From: Streptomycetaceae bacterium | Lineage (GTDB): Bacteria; Actinomycetota; Actinomycetes; Nanopelagicales; Nanopelagicaceae | DNA length: 64,000 bases | Assembly: GCA_027483765.1 (NCBI GenBank) | Contig: JAIXTW010000011.1 | Coordinates: forward strand, 1 to 64,000 | Direction of reading: 5' to 3' | In this document: positions 48,996 through 58,615 of the stretch, in pieces | Numbering within the stretch: position 1 is the stretch's first letter | Layout of the letters: each line of letters begins with the position of its first letter | The notes under the pieces: model-generated | Seen by the model: only the letters and a program-made list of their open reading frames with translations | Told to the model about the DNA's origin: nothing | Databases searched by the model: none | Program-made: the position numbers and the translations under genes

Positions 48996-50281
48996 TTGAA
49001 CCTTTTGCAGCTGTAGAAATCATTACAGCTAAGCGAGACCGTAATGAACTCAGCGATCTGCAAATCGATTGGGTGATTGATGCATATACCCGCGGCGTAG
49101 TTGCTGATGAACAGATGTCAGCGCTATTAATGGCAATTCTCCTTAACGGCATGAACTCTCGTGAGATTTCTCGTTGGACAAATGCGATGATCAATAGCGG
49201 TGAACGCATGGATTGGTCGATGCTAGATCGCAAGACTGCAGATAAGCATTCAACTGGTGGCGTTGGTGACAAGATCACTCTGCCCTTGGCGCCCCTTGTT
49301 GCAGCCTGTGGGGGAGCAGTTCCGCAACTATCTGGTCGTGGACTTGGTCATACTGGTGGAACACTCGACAAACTTGAATCCATTCCAGGATGGCGGGCAG
49401 CGCTTTCCAATGATGAGATGCTCAAAGTATTACAAGATACCGGTGCGGTAATTTGCGCCGCAGGTGCTGGTCTGGCACCGGCTGATAAAAAACTATATGC
49501 CCTACGCGATGTCACGGGCACAGTCGAAGCAATTCCGCTGATTGCTTCATCGATTATGAGTAAGAAGATTGCCGAAGGAACTTCTGCACTCGTGCTAGAT
49601 GTAAAGACCGGCAGCGGTGCATTTATGTCTGATCCGAAGAAAGCTTCAGAACTTGCTCGCACTATGGTGCAACTGGGCACAGATGCTGGAGTAAAGACAG
49701 TTGCACTTGTCACCGCAATGGATGTGCCACTGGGTCTAACTGCGGGCAATGCGCTAGAAGTGCGCGAATCCGTGGAAGTGTTAGCTGGCGGCGGTCCCAG
49801 TGATGTTGTGGAGTTAACAATTTTATTGGCGCGAGAAATGATTGATGCGGCTGGAATTATTGGAAAAGATCCAGAGGTTGCGCTCAAAGATGGCAGCGCC
49901 ATGGATCATTGGCGCAGAATGATTAGCGCCCAAGGTGGTAATCCCGATGCAGCGCTACCAGTGGCGCGCGAAAAACATGTAATCAATGCAGCCAATAGCG
50001 GCACCGTAACCACCATGGATGCCATGAAAGTGGGCGTCAGTGCCTGGCGTTTGGGTGCTGGTCGCTCAAAGCAAGGCGAGAAGGTGCAGGCAGGGGCGGG
50101 AATTGAATTACATGCAAAGCCAGGGGATTACATCGCAGCCGGTGCTCCGCTTATGACCTTGCATACAGATGAACCCGAGCGCTTTGCTCGCGCTTTAGAG
50201 ATTTTAGAAGGTGCTGTCACAATAGTCGAAGGCGGAACCGTAAATCGGCTGCCACTAGTTTTGGAGAGAATCGAAGGATGA
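48992..50281 (+). CDS. deoA: thymidine (pyrimidine-nucleoside) phosphorylase
   Basis: Cleaves thymidine, deoxyuridine or uridine with phosphate to base plus pentose-1-phosphate. The 429-residue product has the family signature SGRGLGHTGGTLDKLE, the phosphate-site DKHSTGGVGDK, and a C-terminal domain with SAWRLGAGRSKQGE and GIELHAKPGDYI. ATGA overlaps on both sides link it with cdd and add. Whether it is specific for thymidine or broad cannot be told by eye. Confidence 0.94.
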   Translation: MIEPFAAVEIITAKRDRNELSDLQIDWVIDAYTRGVVADEQMSALLMAILLNGMNSREISRWTNAMINSGERMDWSMLDRKTADKHSTGGVGDKITLPLAPLVAACGGAVPQLSGRGLGHTGGTLDKLESIPGWRAALSNDEMLKVLQDTGAVICAAGAGLAPADKKLYALRDVTGTVEAIPLIASSIMSKKIAEGTSALVLDVKTGSGAFMSDPKKASELARTMVQLGTDAGVKTVALVTAMDVPLGLTAGNALEVRESVEVLAGGGPSDVVELTILLAREMIDAAGIIGKDPEVALKDGSAMDHWRRMISAQGGNPDAALPVAREKHVINAANSGTVTTMDAMKVGVSAWRLGAGRSKQGEKVQAGAGIELHAKPGDYIAAGAPLMTLHTDEPERFARALEILEGAVTIVEGGTVNRLPLVLERIEG

Positions 50282-51372
50282 GTAACATCACCAAGAAGCC
50301 AACTGCGGAGCAGGTAAAGCGTTTACCGAAAGCGCTTTTGCATGATCACCTCGATGGTGGTCTGCGCCCACAAACAATTATTGAGATTGCGCAGGAGATT
50401 GGTCATGCGCTTCCAACATATGACGCAGCAGAACTTGCCGAATGGTTTAGATCCTCATGTGATTCAGGATCACTCGTTCTTTACTTGGAAACTTTTGCTC
50501 ACACCGTTGCTGTAATGCAGCGCAAAGAAGATATCGTCCGGGTGGCACGCGAATGCGCAGTCGATTTAGCGCGCGATGGTGTTGTTTATGCCGAAGTGCG
50601 TATGGCTCCAGAGCTTCTTACAGAGAAAGGTTTAACCCTGTCTCAAGTTATCGAGGCAATTCTCGAAGGTTTCCGTGAAGGTGAAGCTGAGGCAAAGTCA
50701 GAGGGCAACACGATTCGCGTGACATCACTCCTTTGTGGAATGCGCCAAAATAATTTGTCGCAAGAGGTTGCAGAGCTTGCCGTTAAATACCGTGATCAAG
50801 GAGTAGTCGGCTTTGATATCGCAGGGCCGGAAGATGGATTTCCGCCTAGCGATCAGCTCGACACTTTCGAGTATCTTCGCCGCGAGAATGCACACTTCAC
50901 GATTCACGCCGGTGAGGCCTACGGCCTGCCATCTATTTGGGAAGCAATTCAACTCTGCGGAGCAGAACGATTAGGTCATGGTGTTCGTATCGCAGACGAT
51001 ATCGATTTCAATCACACACCTGCCCGCCTGGGTCGACTTTCTTCATACGTTCGCGATCGCAGAGTGCCACTTGAGATGTGCCCATCATCAAATATTCAGA
51101 CTGGTGTTGCGGATTCATTCGCACACCACCCACTTGCAAAGCTCTCCAAACTTCGCTTTAGAGTGACAATCAATACCGATAATCGTTTGATGTCAGCAAC
51201 ATCCATGAGTCGCGAAATGACCGAGATGGTCAACCAATGCGATTGGACCTTCCAAGACCTGCAGCGAGTAACGATTAATGCGCTCAAAAGCGCCTTTATT
51301 CCCTTTGAGGAACGGCTTGCGATTATTGAGAGCGTTGTAAAGCCCGGCTATGCAAAGATTTCAGAGGAGTAA
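50278..51372 (+). CDS. add: adenosine deaminase
   Basis: Hydrolyses adenosine and deoxyadenosine to inosine forms. The 364-residue TIM-barrel product has zinc-binding HDHLDGG, HAGEAYG, the catalytic ERLGHGVRI, and NTDNRLMS. The last motif has Asn where E. coli and mammals have a second Asp, which is the usual actinobacterial form. ATGA overlap with deoA; deoC follows 3 bp later. The inosine product is a substrate for the nucleoside phosphorylase encoded downstream on the other strand. Confidence 0.95.
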   Translation: MSNITKKPTAEQVKRLPKALLHDHLDGGLRPQTIIEIAQEIGHALPTYDAAELAEWFRSSCDSGSLVLYLETFAHTVAVMQRKEDIVRVARECAVDLARDGVVYAEVRMAPELLTEKGLTLSQVIEAILEGFREGEAEAKSEGNTIRVTSLLCGMRQNNLSQEVAELAVKYRDQGVVGFDIAGPEDGFPPSDQLDTFEYLRRENAHFTIHAGEAYGLPSIWEAIQLCGAERLGHGVRIADDIDFNHTPARLGRLSSYVRDRRVPLEMCPSSNIQTGVADSFAHHPLAKLSKLRFRVTINTDNRLMSATSMSREMTEMVNQCDWTFQDLQRVTINALKSAFIPFEERLAIIESVVKPGYAKISEE

Positions 51373-51375
51373 TTC

Positions 51376-52062
51376 GTGGCCCATCCAAAATACACGCTCG
51401 CACAGGTAGCAAAGACAATCGATCATGCGCTGCTGCGCCCTGATATGACTCGTGATGAGGTGCGTGCGGGTTGCGAAGTTGCAATGAAGTACGACGTTGC
51501 ATCTGTCTGTTGTAAGCCATCTGACGTTGCTTTCTGCGCTGAAATCCTAAGAGGTACCTCTGTTCATGTGGGAACTGTTGTTGGTTTTCCGCATGGTAAC
51601 TCTGCAACATCTACTAAGGTTTTTGAAACCAAGCAAGTAGTGGCTGACGGGGCCACTGAAATTGACGTAGTAATCAATATCGGGTGGATGAAATCCGGCA
51701 TGTATGACCAAGTGCGCGATGAAATTGCAGCTGTAGTTGATGCGGCTGCCGGCAACCAGGTAAAAGTCATTCTGGAGAATGCATATTTAACAAAAGAAGA
51801 GATTGTTAAAGCGTGCCAACTCTGTGAAGCAGCTGGTGCAGATTATGTAAAGACATCAACCGGATTTGCGCCAACAGGTGCCATCCTTGAAGATGTTCAG
51901 CTAATGCGAGCATCTGTTTCTTCCAAGGTAGAGGTAAAGAGCGCTGGTGGCGTGAAATCCCTCGATATGTTGCTCTCCTTTATGGATGCAGGAGTAAAGC
52001 GAAGTGGCGCCAGTGGAACTGCTGCGATGCTTGATGAGTTTGTGGAGCGCTTCGGCGGTTAA
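51376..52062 (+). CDS. deoC: deoxyribose-phosphate aldolase
   Basis: Splits deoxyribose-5-phosphate to acetaldehyde and glyceraldehyde-3-phosphate, ending deoxynucleoside breakdown. The 228-residue product has AKTIDHALLRPDMT, ENAYLTKEEI and the Schiff-base lysine in DYVKTSTGF, then VKSAGGVKS. The start is GTG with GAGGAG upstream. The stop overlaps the stop of the convergent mutase gene in the palindrome GGTTAACC, with no terminator between. Confidence 0.96.
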   Translation: MAHPKYTLAQVAKTIDHALLRPDMTRDEVRAGCEVAMKYDVASVCCKPSDVAFCAEILRGTSVHVGTVVGFPHGNSATSTKVFETKQVVADGATEIDVVINIGWMKSGMYDQVRDEIAAVVDAAAGNQVKVILENAYLTKEEIVKACQLCEAAGADYVKTSTGFAPTGAILEDVQLMRASVSSKVEVKSAGGVKSLDMLLSFMDAGVKRSGASGTAAMLDEFVERFGG

Positions 52063-53678
52063 CCTGCCAAAAAAATCTTCAGCGGTTCGCGAAGTGAATT
52101 TAGTAGCGCCTCCGATTCTTTCGCATCCTTTGTAATTACTTCGATATAGCATTTCAATTTCGCCTCTGTTCCTGAGGGGCGAATAATGATTCGAATCCCG
52201 CCCGCTAACCAAATTCGCAGGCCATCGGTTGGGGGAAGACCATCCTTCGGCGCTGCCAAATCATCAATGGATTGCACAGAGATGCCGGCAATCTCTGAAG
52301 GTGGATTCTGACGTAAACGAGCCAACAGAGCTGTGATTGCATTGATATCACTGACACGAATTGAGATTTGTTCGGTTCCATGAAAACCATGACGCTGCCA
52401 GACTTCATCAAGTAAGTCAGAAAGAGTCAGACCTTCACGCTTGAGATCCATAGCTACTTGCGCCAAGAAAATTGCGGCAGAGATACCATCTTTATCGTTA
52501 ACGTTCTCCGAGTCGACGGCGTATCCGATCGCTTCTTCGTAGCCAAAGGCGAGATTTTCAATCTTTGCCAACCATTTAAACCCGGTGAGGACTTCTTGAA
52601 AGTCGATTCCATAGTGAGCGCTTATCTTGCGTAGTGCAGATGAAGAGACTATTGAATTTCCAAAAACCCCCGTAGGTTTGGTGCGAGCAATCCATTCGCC
52701 CAGAATAATTCCAAGCTCATCTCCGCGCAGCATGCGCCAACCAACTTGAGGATCATTGATTGCAGCTGCACATCGATCAGCATCAGGATCATTGGCAATC
52801 ACAAGTTCTGCACCGAAATCACGAGCTTTCTTTAGTGCCAAATCAATCGCCCCAGGTTCTTCTGGATTGGGAAAAGCAACCGTTGGAAAATCTGGATCTG
52901 GAGTACATTGTTCGTCAACGAGAATAAGTGTGGCAAAACCCGCATGGTTAAAGACGCGTTGCACAGTCTCGGTTCCAACCCCGTGCATTGCGGTGTAAAC
53001 AATCTTGAGATCGCCGGGGCGCGGTGCAAGTTTTGCGGTACGAAGTACATATTCGGTGATTACATCTTCAGTGACGATACTCCAATTATTTCCGCGTGGT
53101 TGACTCTTTAACGAAGTCACCGAAGCAATTTCATCAGCCATAAACTGATCAGTTGGGCTAATAATCTGTGAGGCTGCATATTCGATTCCATCGGCAGTTG
53201 GTCCAACATAGACTTTGTAACCATTATCTTGCGGGGGATTGTGGCTGGCAGTCACCATAATTCCGATATCGCACTTCAGATACTGGGTAGCAAATGCTAA
53301 AACTGGTGTCGGAAGTGGGCGAGGAAGCAGGTAGACATCCATTCCAGCACCACTCATGATTGAGGCGGTCTCATGGGCAAATTCATCTGATCCATGACGG
53401 GCATCTTGTCCCACAACAACTGATTTCATTCCGCGTGATTTCATATATGCAGCAATGCCAGCAGATGTTCGGCCTACAACAGCACGATTCATAGACGATG
53501 GCCCTGGTCCTACTGGGCCACGTAAACCAGCTGTTCCAAATTGTAGAAATCCATTGAAATACTTTTTAAGAGCAGCTTCGTCACCAGCATCAAGTGCACT
53601 CTGAAGTTGTGCAGCAGTGTGTGGATCAGGATCATCGGCGATCCAAGCTGTTACTTCTGCCGTTAACGAAGCATCCAT
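52059..53678 (-). CDS. phosphohexomutase-family protein, probably phosphopentomutase/phosphomannomutase
   Basis: An alpha-D-phosphohexomutase of 539 residues. It has GTAGLRG near the N-terminus, the phosphoserine loop TASHNPPQDNGYK, metal loop NDPDADRC, sugar loop GYEEAIGY and the phosphate-binding RPSGTEAKLK. Related genes beside purine nucleoside phosphorylase (pmmB of mycobacteria) are named phosphomannomutase, but members can act on pentose-1-phosphates; with deoA, deoC and a nucleoside phosphorylase here and no deoB, a phosphopentomutase role is plausible (inference). The ATG is preferred over an adjacent upstream TTG. It lies 18 bp after punA. Confidence 0.88.
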   Translation of the reverse strand: MDASLTAEVTAWIADDPDPHTAAQLQSALDAGDEAALKKYFNGFLQFGTAGLRGPVGPGPSSMNRAVVGRTSAGIAAYMKSRGMKSVVVGQDARHGSDEFAHETASIMSGAGMDVYLLPRPLPTPVLAFATQYLKCDIGIMVTASHNPPQDNGYKVYVGPTADGIEYAASQIISPTDQFMADEIASVTSLKSQPRGNNWSIVTEDVITEYVLRTAKLAPRPGDLKIVYTAMHGVGTETVQRVFNHAGFATLILVDEQCTPDPDFPTVAFPNPEEPGAIDLALKKARDFGAELVIANDPDADRCAAAINDPQVGWRMLRGDELGIILGEWIARTKPTGVFGNSIVSSSALRKISAHYGIDFQEVLTGFKWLAKIENLAFGYEEAIGYAVDSENVNDKDGISAAIFLAQVAMDLKREGLTLSDLLDEVWQRHGFHGTEQISIRVSDINAITALLARLRQNPPSEIAGISVQSIDDLAAPKDGLPPTDGLRIWLAGGIRIIIRPSGTEAKLKCYIEVITKDAKESEALLNSLREPLKIFLAG

Positions 53679-53696
53679 CAAGTGAGAATATCTTTC

Positions 53697-54527
53697 TTAA
53701 ACGAGCTTAGGAATAGTGGTTTTAAGTAGTGACCCCATGCGATCTGCAGCAGCTTTACCGGCTGCAATCACTTCTTCGTGGTTTAACTTCTCGCCCGTGA
53801 CACCTGCAGCAGCGTTTGTCACCAATGAAATACCCAATACCTCGGCACCGAGTGCGTGAGCGGCAATAGCTTCGGGCACAGTCGACATGCCAACTAGATC
53901 AGCACCCATGGTGCGCATCATCAAAATTTCGGCAGGAGTTTCGTAGGTTGGCCCGCGCCAATGTACGTACACACCTTCTTGCAGGGAAGAGTCTTCCTTC
54001 TTAACAATCTCACGAATTCGCTTGCTGTAGAGGTCAGTCAGATCGATAAAGGTTGCACCTGATAGCGGAGACGCTGCGGTGAGTGAAATATGATCTCGAA
54101 TAATTACGGGTTGGCCTACCTTGTATGAAGTATTGATGCCGCCACATGCATTGGTAAGGATGACTACTTTGCATCCGGCTTTCACAGCGGTACGTACGCC
54201 ATGCACAACTGGCTCCATCCCTTTGCCTTCATATAGATGCGTGCGACCTAGAAAGACAAGTGCGCGAATGGTTTTTCCATTTTCGATAATTTCATAAGAG
54301 CGAACTTTCCCAGAGTGACCTTCAACTGCTGGAGCAAAGAAGCCTGTGATTTCATGGGCATCACACTCGTAAGCGGGTGTTCCTAGTGCATCAGCAGCTG
54401 TGACCCAGCCAGAACCCATCACTAGCGCGACATCGTGCGCGGCCACACCTGTTCGTTGGGCGATTTCTGCCGCCGCCTTGGTAGCTGCAGCAAGTGGATC
54501 AGAGTAGAGAAGTTCGGTCGAGGTCAT
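53697..54527 (-). CDS. punA: purine nucleoside phosphorylase (trimeric type)
   Basis: Phosphorolysis of inosine, guanosine and deoxy forms to base and pentose-1-phosphate. The 276-residue product has VALVMGSG, the phosphate and substrate loops EGHSGKV and [35 protein letters not shown] and TNAAAG, which define the trimeric mammalian-like PNP. It overlaps the biotin carboxylase gene by 4 bp and is followed by the mutase, which could convert its sugar phosphate product. Confidence 0.94.
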   Translation of the reverse strand: MTSTELLYSDPLAAATKAAAEIAQRTGVAAHDVALVMGSGWVTAADALGTPAYECDAHEITGFFAPAVEGHSGKVRSYEIIENGKTIRALVFLGRTHLYEGKGMEPVVHGVRTAVKAGCKVVILTNACGGINTSYKVGQPVIIRDHISLTAASPLSGATFIDLTDLYSKRIREIVKKEDSSLQEGVYVHWRGPTYETPAEILMMRTMGADLVGMSTVPEAIAAHALGAEVLGISLVTNAAAGVTGEKLNHEEVIAAGKAAADRMGSLLKTTIPKLV

Positions 54528-56242
54528 GCCTCAATAATGTCACAGAGAACTGTTCCGCTAGCAACAGTCTCACCGATAACAGCTTTTAAGTTTTTAATCA
54601 CACCGCTGGTATGGGCGTTAAGAGGTTGCTCCATCTTCATCGCTTCCAGAACTATGACAAGGTCGCCCGCTTCAACGCTTTGACCTTCTTCAACGGCAAT
54701 CTTTACCACCGTTCCCTGCATAGGCGATGCCAGCCCGGTTCCAGCTGCTCCGGATACCGAAGATTGCTTCGCCCGGTGACGTTTGACTACAGGTTCTGGT
54801 GCATGAACAAGAATCTCAAAGCGCTTTCCATTAACTTCTGCAACTAACTTCTCAGCAGCGACTTTTGTCTGAATTTCTAAAGCAACAGATTGATAAGCAG
54901 GAATCGTATTGACGAATTCATTTTCGATATAACTTGTGTACACGGCAAAATTTTCGGTGTACGCAGGATCTTCTAAGATTGCACGGTGAAAAGGAAGTGC
55001 AGTCGCTAAACCACCGACTTCAAATTCAGCTAGAGCGCGCCGAGCACGTTGGATTGCTTGCGCTCGAGTGGCTCCAGTAACAATGAGTTTGGCAAGAAGT
55101 GAGTCGAAGTTTCCGCCAATGAGATCGCCGTTGCGAAAACCTGCATCGACACGAACTCCTGGACCAGTTGGAATATTCCATGCGGTAATTCGACCGGGAG
55201 CTGGCAAGAATGAACGGCCAGGATCTTCACCGTTGATACGGAACTCAATGGAGTGGCCACGAACAACCGGATCATCAAAGCCTAAGCTTTCACCCATCGC
55301 GATTCGGAATTGTTCGCGCACTAAGTCGATACCTGTCACTTCTTCTGAGACGGGGTGCTCCACTTGTAGTCGAGTATTTACCTCCAAGAATGAGATGGTT
55401 CCATCTTTGCCGACGAGGAATTCACATGTACCGGCTCCGATGTAACCAGCTTCCTTCATAATTGCTTTACTTGAGCGGTAAAGCTCTTCATTCTGAGCAT
55501 CTGTAAGAAATGGCGCAGGCGCTTCTTCGACAAGTTTCTGGTGGCGACGTTGCAGCGAACAGTCGCGTGTAGAAACAACGACGGCATGGCCATGCTTATC
55601 AACGAGTACTTGAGTTTCAACGTGGCGTGGTTTATCTAGATAACGTTCTACGAAACACTCACCACGCCCAAAGCCGGCGATTGCTTCGCGCACGGCAGAT
55701 GCGTAGAGCTCTGGAATTTCTTCCATGGTACGCGCAACTTTAAGACCACGGCCACCTCCACCAAATGCAGCCTTAATGGCAACTGGTAGCCCATGTTCTT
55801 TTGCGAAAGCTAATACTTCTTCATGACCTGTCACTGGATCTTTTGTACCGGCAACTAGTGGCGCACCGGCTGCTGCGGCAATACGTCGGGCCGAGACCTT
55901 ATCGCCCAGTGCGCTAATTGCAGCTGGGGGAGGACCAATCCAAATTAGGCCTGCATCAACAACTGCTTGTGCAAAATCGGCATTCTCGGAGAGAAATCCA
56001 TAGCCAGGGTGCACAGCATCGGCCTTCGCCTCTTTTGCAAGTGCGATGATCTTAGGAATGTTTAGGTAGGTATCTTTTGCAACAATTCCGTTAAGTGAAT
56101 AAGCAAAGTCTGCACTTTGCGCGTGTAGTGCGTCGCGATCCTCATCAGAGTAGATGGCGACACTTTCTAGGCCATGATCTTTACATGCGCGAATAACTCG
56201 CAATGCAATCTCGCCTCGATTGGCAATTAGAACGCGCTTCAT
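54524..56242 (-). CDS. accA: acyl-CoA carboxylase alpha chain (biotin carboxylase plus biotin carrier)
   Basis: Carboxylates its own biotin for acetyl- or propionyl-CoA carboxylase. Of 572 residues, about 1-445 form the biotin carboxylase ([47 protein letters not shown]) and the last 75 the biotin carrier with the biotinyl lysine in EAMKMEQPL (Lys536). This is the actinobacterial AccA3 type. The ATG has AAAGGAG 5 bases upstream and overlaps the maf stop (ATGA). With accE and accD upstream it completes one carboxylase; birA is just beyond. Confidence 0.94.
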   Translation of the reverse strand: MKRVLIANRGEIALRVIRACKDHGLESVAIYSDEDRDALHAQSADFAYSLNGIVAKDTYLNIPKIIALAKEAKADAVHPGYGFLSENADFAQAVVDAGLIWIGPPPAAISALGDKVSARRIAAAAGAPLVAGTKDPVTGHEEVLAFAKEHGLPVAIKAAFGGGGRGLKVARTMEEIPELYASAVREAIAGFGRGECFVERYLDKPRHVETQVLVDKHGHAVVVSTRDCSLQRRHQKLVEEAPAPFLTDAQNEELYRSSKAIMKEAGYIGAGTCEFLVGKDGTISFLEVNTRLQVEHPVSEEVTGIDLVREQFRIAMGESLGFDDPVVRGHSIEFRINGEDPGRSFLPAPGRITAWNIPTGPGVRVDAGFRNGDLIGGNFDSLLAKLIVTGATRAQAIQRARRALAEFEVGGLATALPFHRAILEDPAYTENFAVYTSYIENEFVNTIPAYQSVALEIQTKVAAEKLVAEVNGKRFEILVHAPEPVVKRHRAKQSSVSGAAGTGLASPMQGTVVKIAVEEGQSVEAGDLVIVLEAMKMEQPLNAHTSGVIKNLKAVIGETVASGTVLCDIIEA

Positions 56243-56841
56243 GACATCTCCTTTACCTGCGGCCAAGAATATCCAAGTTGCTTCATTGCGTTACGAAGAA
56301 AGGGCATTGAGATACCGACAACATTTGTGTAATCGCCTTCAATAACCGGGATAAATGGCGAGCCGAAGCCATCGAGGGTAAATCCACCTGCGACGTGCAG
56401 TGGCTCACCGGATGCAACATAATCTGAAATCTCTTCATCGCTCATATTAGTAAAAGTGACCTTGGTTGTTACGCGATCCGCTATCTCAGTCCCTTTATCT
56501 GTATCAATGATGCAGTGTCCGGTATGCAGTAACCCAGTGCGTCCACTAATTTTCTTAGCTCGTTCGATTGCGATTTCAGGTGTGCCTGGTTTACCGAATG
56601 AGACTCCATCAACATCAAATGTGGAGTCACAGCCAATAATGATGGCTGGGTAATCAATCATCTCGCGCACCGTATGAGCCTTTGAAATCGCTAAGGCAAT
56701 CACCATATCTGCCGGGGTCATGGCGCTAAAAAAATCGGTCTCTTCATCAACATTGCTCACGATGATTGTCGGATTTAATCCAGCATCTTCCAGGAGTCTG
56801 CGGCGCGAGGTTGATTGAGAAGCGAGAACTATTCGGGGCAT
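56239..56841 (-). CDS. maf: Maf-like nucleotide pyrophosphatase
   Basis: Hydrolyses non-canonical or modified nucleoside triphosphates, such as dTTP/UTP or m5UTP forms. The 200-residue product begins [19 protein letters not shown], with [11 protein letters not shown] and [11 protein letters not shown] loops and the C-terminal [11 protein letters not shown]. The ATG shares a base with the accE stop (TGATG); a TTG one codon up is possible. In mycobacteria maf lies in the same place between the carboxylase subunit genes. Confidence 0.93.
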   Translation of the reverse strand: MPRIVLASQSTSRRRLLEDAGLNPTIIVSNVDEETDFFSAMTPADMVIALAISKAHTVREMIDYPAIIIGCDSTFDVDGVSFGKPGTPEIAIERAKKISGRTGLLHTGHCIIDTDKGTEIADRVTTKVTFTNMSDEEISDYVASGEPLHVAGGFTLDGFGSPFIPVIEGDYTNVVGISMPFLRNAMKQLGYSWPQVKEMS

Positions 56842-57023
56842 CAATCAAACTTTCTTGCGCCGAAAGTAATCTGGTGTGGCAATGGCTGGCGTAGTTGCGG
56901 TAGACCAAAGACGCTCCGCTTAATTACTGGTGTGAGATCTACAGATTTGTGATTGGCCAATACTGCCCGCAGCGCCAAGAGTTCTTCGGGGGTGGGGTTG
57001 CCAGATCTAACAGTAAATTTCAT
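56841..57023 (-). CDS. accE: acyl-CoA carboxylase epsilon subunit
   Basis: Small actinobacterial subunit that stabilises the alpha-beta complex of acyl-CoA carboxylases. The 60-residue product has the N-terminal VRSGNPTPEELLALRAVLA segment that defines the family; the rest is variable. It starts 2 bp after accD and overlaps maf by one base. Its presence makes the enzyme an AccA3-AccD5-AccE5-like propionyl/acetyl-CoA carboxylase. Confidence 0.88.
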   Translation of the reverse strand: MKFTVRSGNPTPEELLALRAVLANHKSVDLTPVIKRSVFGLPQLRQPLPHQITFGARKFD

Positions 57024-57025
57024 CG

Positions 57026-58597
57026 CTAGAGTGGAATATTTCCGTGCTTACGTGCCGGCAAAGTATCTCGCTTTGTCTTAAGGGTACGAAACGCCTTTGT
57101 TATGTACTGCCTGGAATCTTCTGGTTCAATCACGCTATCGATTGTTCCGCGTTCTGCAGCAAGGTATGGGTTTGAGAACTTCTCCGTGTATTCAGTAATG
57201 AGATCAGCCCTGGTCGCCTCTTGATTTTTAGATTCTGCCAACTCTTTACGATACAAAATATTGACCGCACCTTGCGCACCCATGACCGCAATTTCAGCCG
57301 ATGGCCAGGCAAAGTTGATATCACTACCAAGATATTTAGAACCCATCACAATAAATGCTCCGCCATATGCTTTGCGGGTAATGAGAGTGACTAGCGGGAC
57401 TGAGGCCTCAGCGTAGGCATAGAGTAATTTGGCGCCGCGGCGAATAATTCCGTTCCACTCTTGCTCTGTGCCAGGCATGAATCCGGGAACATCGACCAAC
57501 GTCAGAATCGGAATATTAAATGCATCGCAGAAACGCAGGAATCGCGCTGCTTTCTCGGAAGAATTGATATCAAGCGTTCCGGCTAGTTGAGAAGGCTGAT
57601 TCGCAATTACTCCGATTGACTGTCCTTCAATACGTGCAAAACCGACAACAATATTTGGCGCATAGAGCGCATGGACTTCGAGGAATTCACCCTCATCAAC
57701 CAGTGCCGAGATTAGATTTTTCATGTCGTACGGCTGGTTCGGACTATCAGGAATCAAAGTATTCAGACTTATATCTGCCGTACTTTTATCAAGGCTGGCA
57801 GTGGGAGGCAGAACTGGAGAACCATCCATATTGTTAGAAGGAAGGTAGGAGAGCAACGCCTTCACATAATCAATTGCATCAGCCTCGGAATCTGCCAAGT
57901 AGTGCGCATTTCCTGATTTTGTATTGTGAGTAAAAGCCCCACCAAGTTCTTCCATTCCAACATCTTCACCAGTCACTGTCTTGATTACATCTGGCCCAGT
58001 GATGAACATATGAGAAGTGTCTTTGACCATGACGGTGAAATCTGTGAGCGCAGGTGAGTAAGCAGAACCGCCTGCGCAGGGTCCAAGGATGAGGGATATC
58101 TGTGGAATTACACCTGATGAACGAGTGTTGAGGCGAAAGATCTTTCCATAGCCATTGAGTGAAGCAACGCCCTCTTGAATACGAGCGCCACCTGAATCGT
58201 TAATACCGATAAGTGGAATACCTGCTTTAAGCGCAAACTCGGCAATCTTTACAATCTTCTCTGAGTGAACTTCTCCGAGTGATCCGCCGAAAACAGTGAA
58301 ATCTTGTGAGTACAAAGCAATCGGGCGACCATCGACGGTCGCTGTTCCGATGACGACACCATCGCCATACGGGCGAGATTTATCCATTCCAAAGTTTTGA
58401 GCACGATGGCGGGCAAACTCATCAATTTCAGTAAATGAATCGGCATCAACGAGAAGTTCAATGCGTTCGCGAGCTGTTCCCTTGCCTTTCGGATGCTGTT
58501 TTTCACGCGCTCTCTCGGAACCGGCATCGACGGCCTCGTCGATTCGCTCACGGAGGTCTTCAATTTTTCCCGCAGTTGTGTGCAGATCTGGGCTCAT
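57026..58597 (-). CDS. accD: acyl-CoA (propionyl-CoA) carboxylase beta chain
   Basis: Carboxyltransferase subunit, 523 residues, with N- and C-domains of the crotonase fold. Visible signatures are [42 protein letters not shown] and, in the second domain, [13 protein letters not shown] and [14 protein letters not shown]. The set and the accE neighbour fit AccD5, which uses propionyl- and acetyl-CoA. Two ATGs stand two codons apart; the inner one is chosen because a TACCTT box lies 6 bases before it, a leaderless start sharing promoter DNA with birA. Confidence 0.93.
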   Translation of the reverse strand: MSPDLHTTAGKIEDLRERIDEAVDAGSERAREKQHPKGKGTARERIELLVDADSFTEIDEFARHRAQNFGMDKSRPYGDGVVIGTATVDGRPIALYSQDFTVFGGSLGEVHSEKIVKIAEFALKAGIPLIGINDSGGARIQEGVASLNGYGKIFRLNTRSSGVIPQISLILGPCAGGSAYSPALTDFTVMVKDTSHMFITGPDVIKTVTGEDVGMEELGGAFTHNTKSGNAHYLADSEADAIDYVKALLSYLPSNNMDGSPVLPPTASLDKSTADISLNTLIPDSPNQPYDMKNLISALVDEGEFLEVHALYAPNIVVGFARIEGQSIGVIANQPSQLAGTLDINSSEKAARFLRFCDAFNIPILTLVDVPGFMPGTEQEWNGIIRRGAKLLYAYAEASVPLVTLITRKAYGGAFIVMGSKYLGSDINFAWPSAEIAVMGAQGAVNILYRKELAESKNQEATRADLITEYTEKFSNPYLAAERGTIDSVIEPEDSRQYITKAFRTLKTKRDTLPARKHGNIPL

Positions 58598-58602
58598 GAA
58601 CA

Positions 58603-58609
58603 TAAGGTA
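58603..58609. promoter_or_regulatory. overlapping bidirectional -10 element of birA and accD
   Basis: The seven bases TAAGGTA hold TAAGGT for the plus strand (7 bases before the birA GTG) and TACCTT for the minus strand (6 bases before the accD ATG), offset by one base. Both mRNAs would be leaderless and both would compete for one polymerase site. Confidence 0.65.
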
Positions 58610-58615
58610 CTAGTC

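Noticed and set aside
50278-51372. Adenosine deaminase with NTDN in place of NTDD as a broken active site.
   Set aside because: To my knowledge this is the usual form in actinobacterial adenosine deaminases, and the metal ligands are intact.
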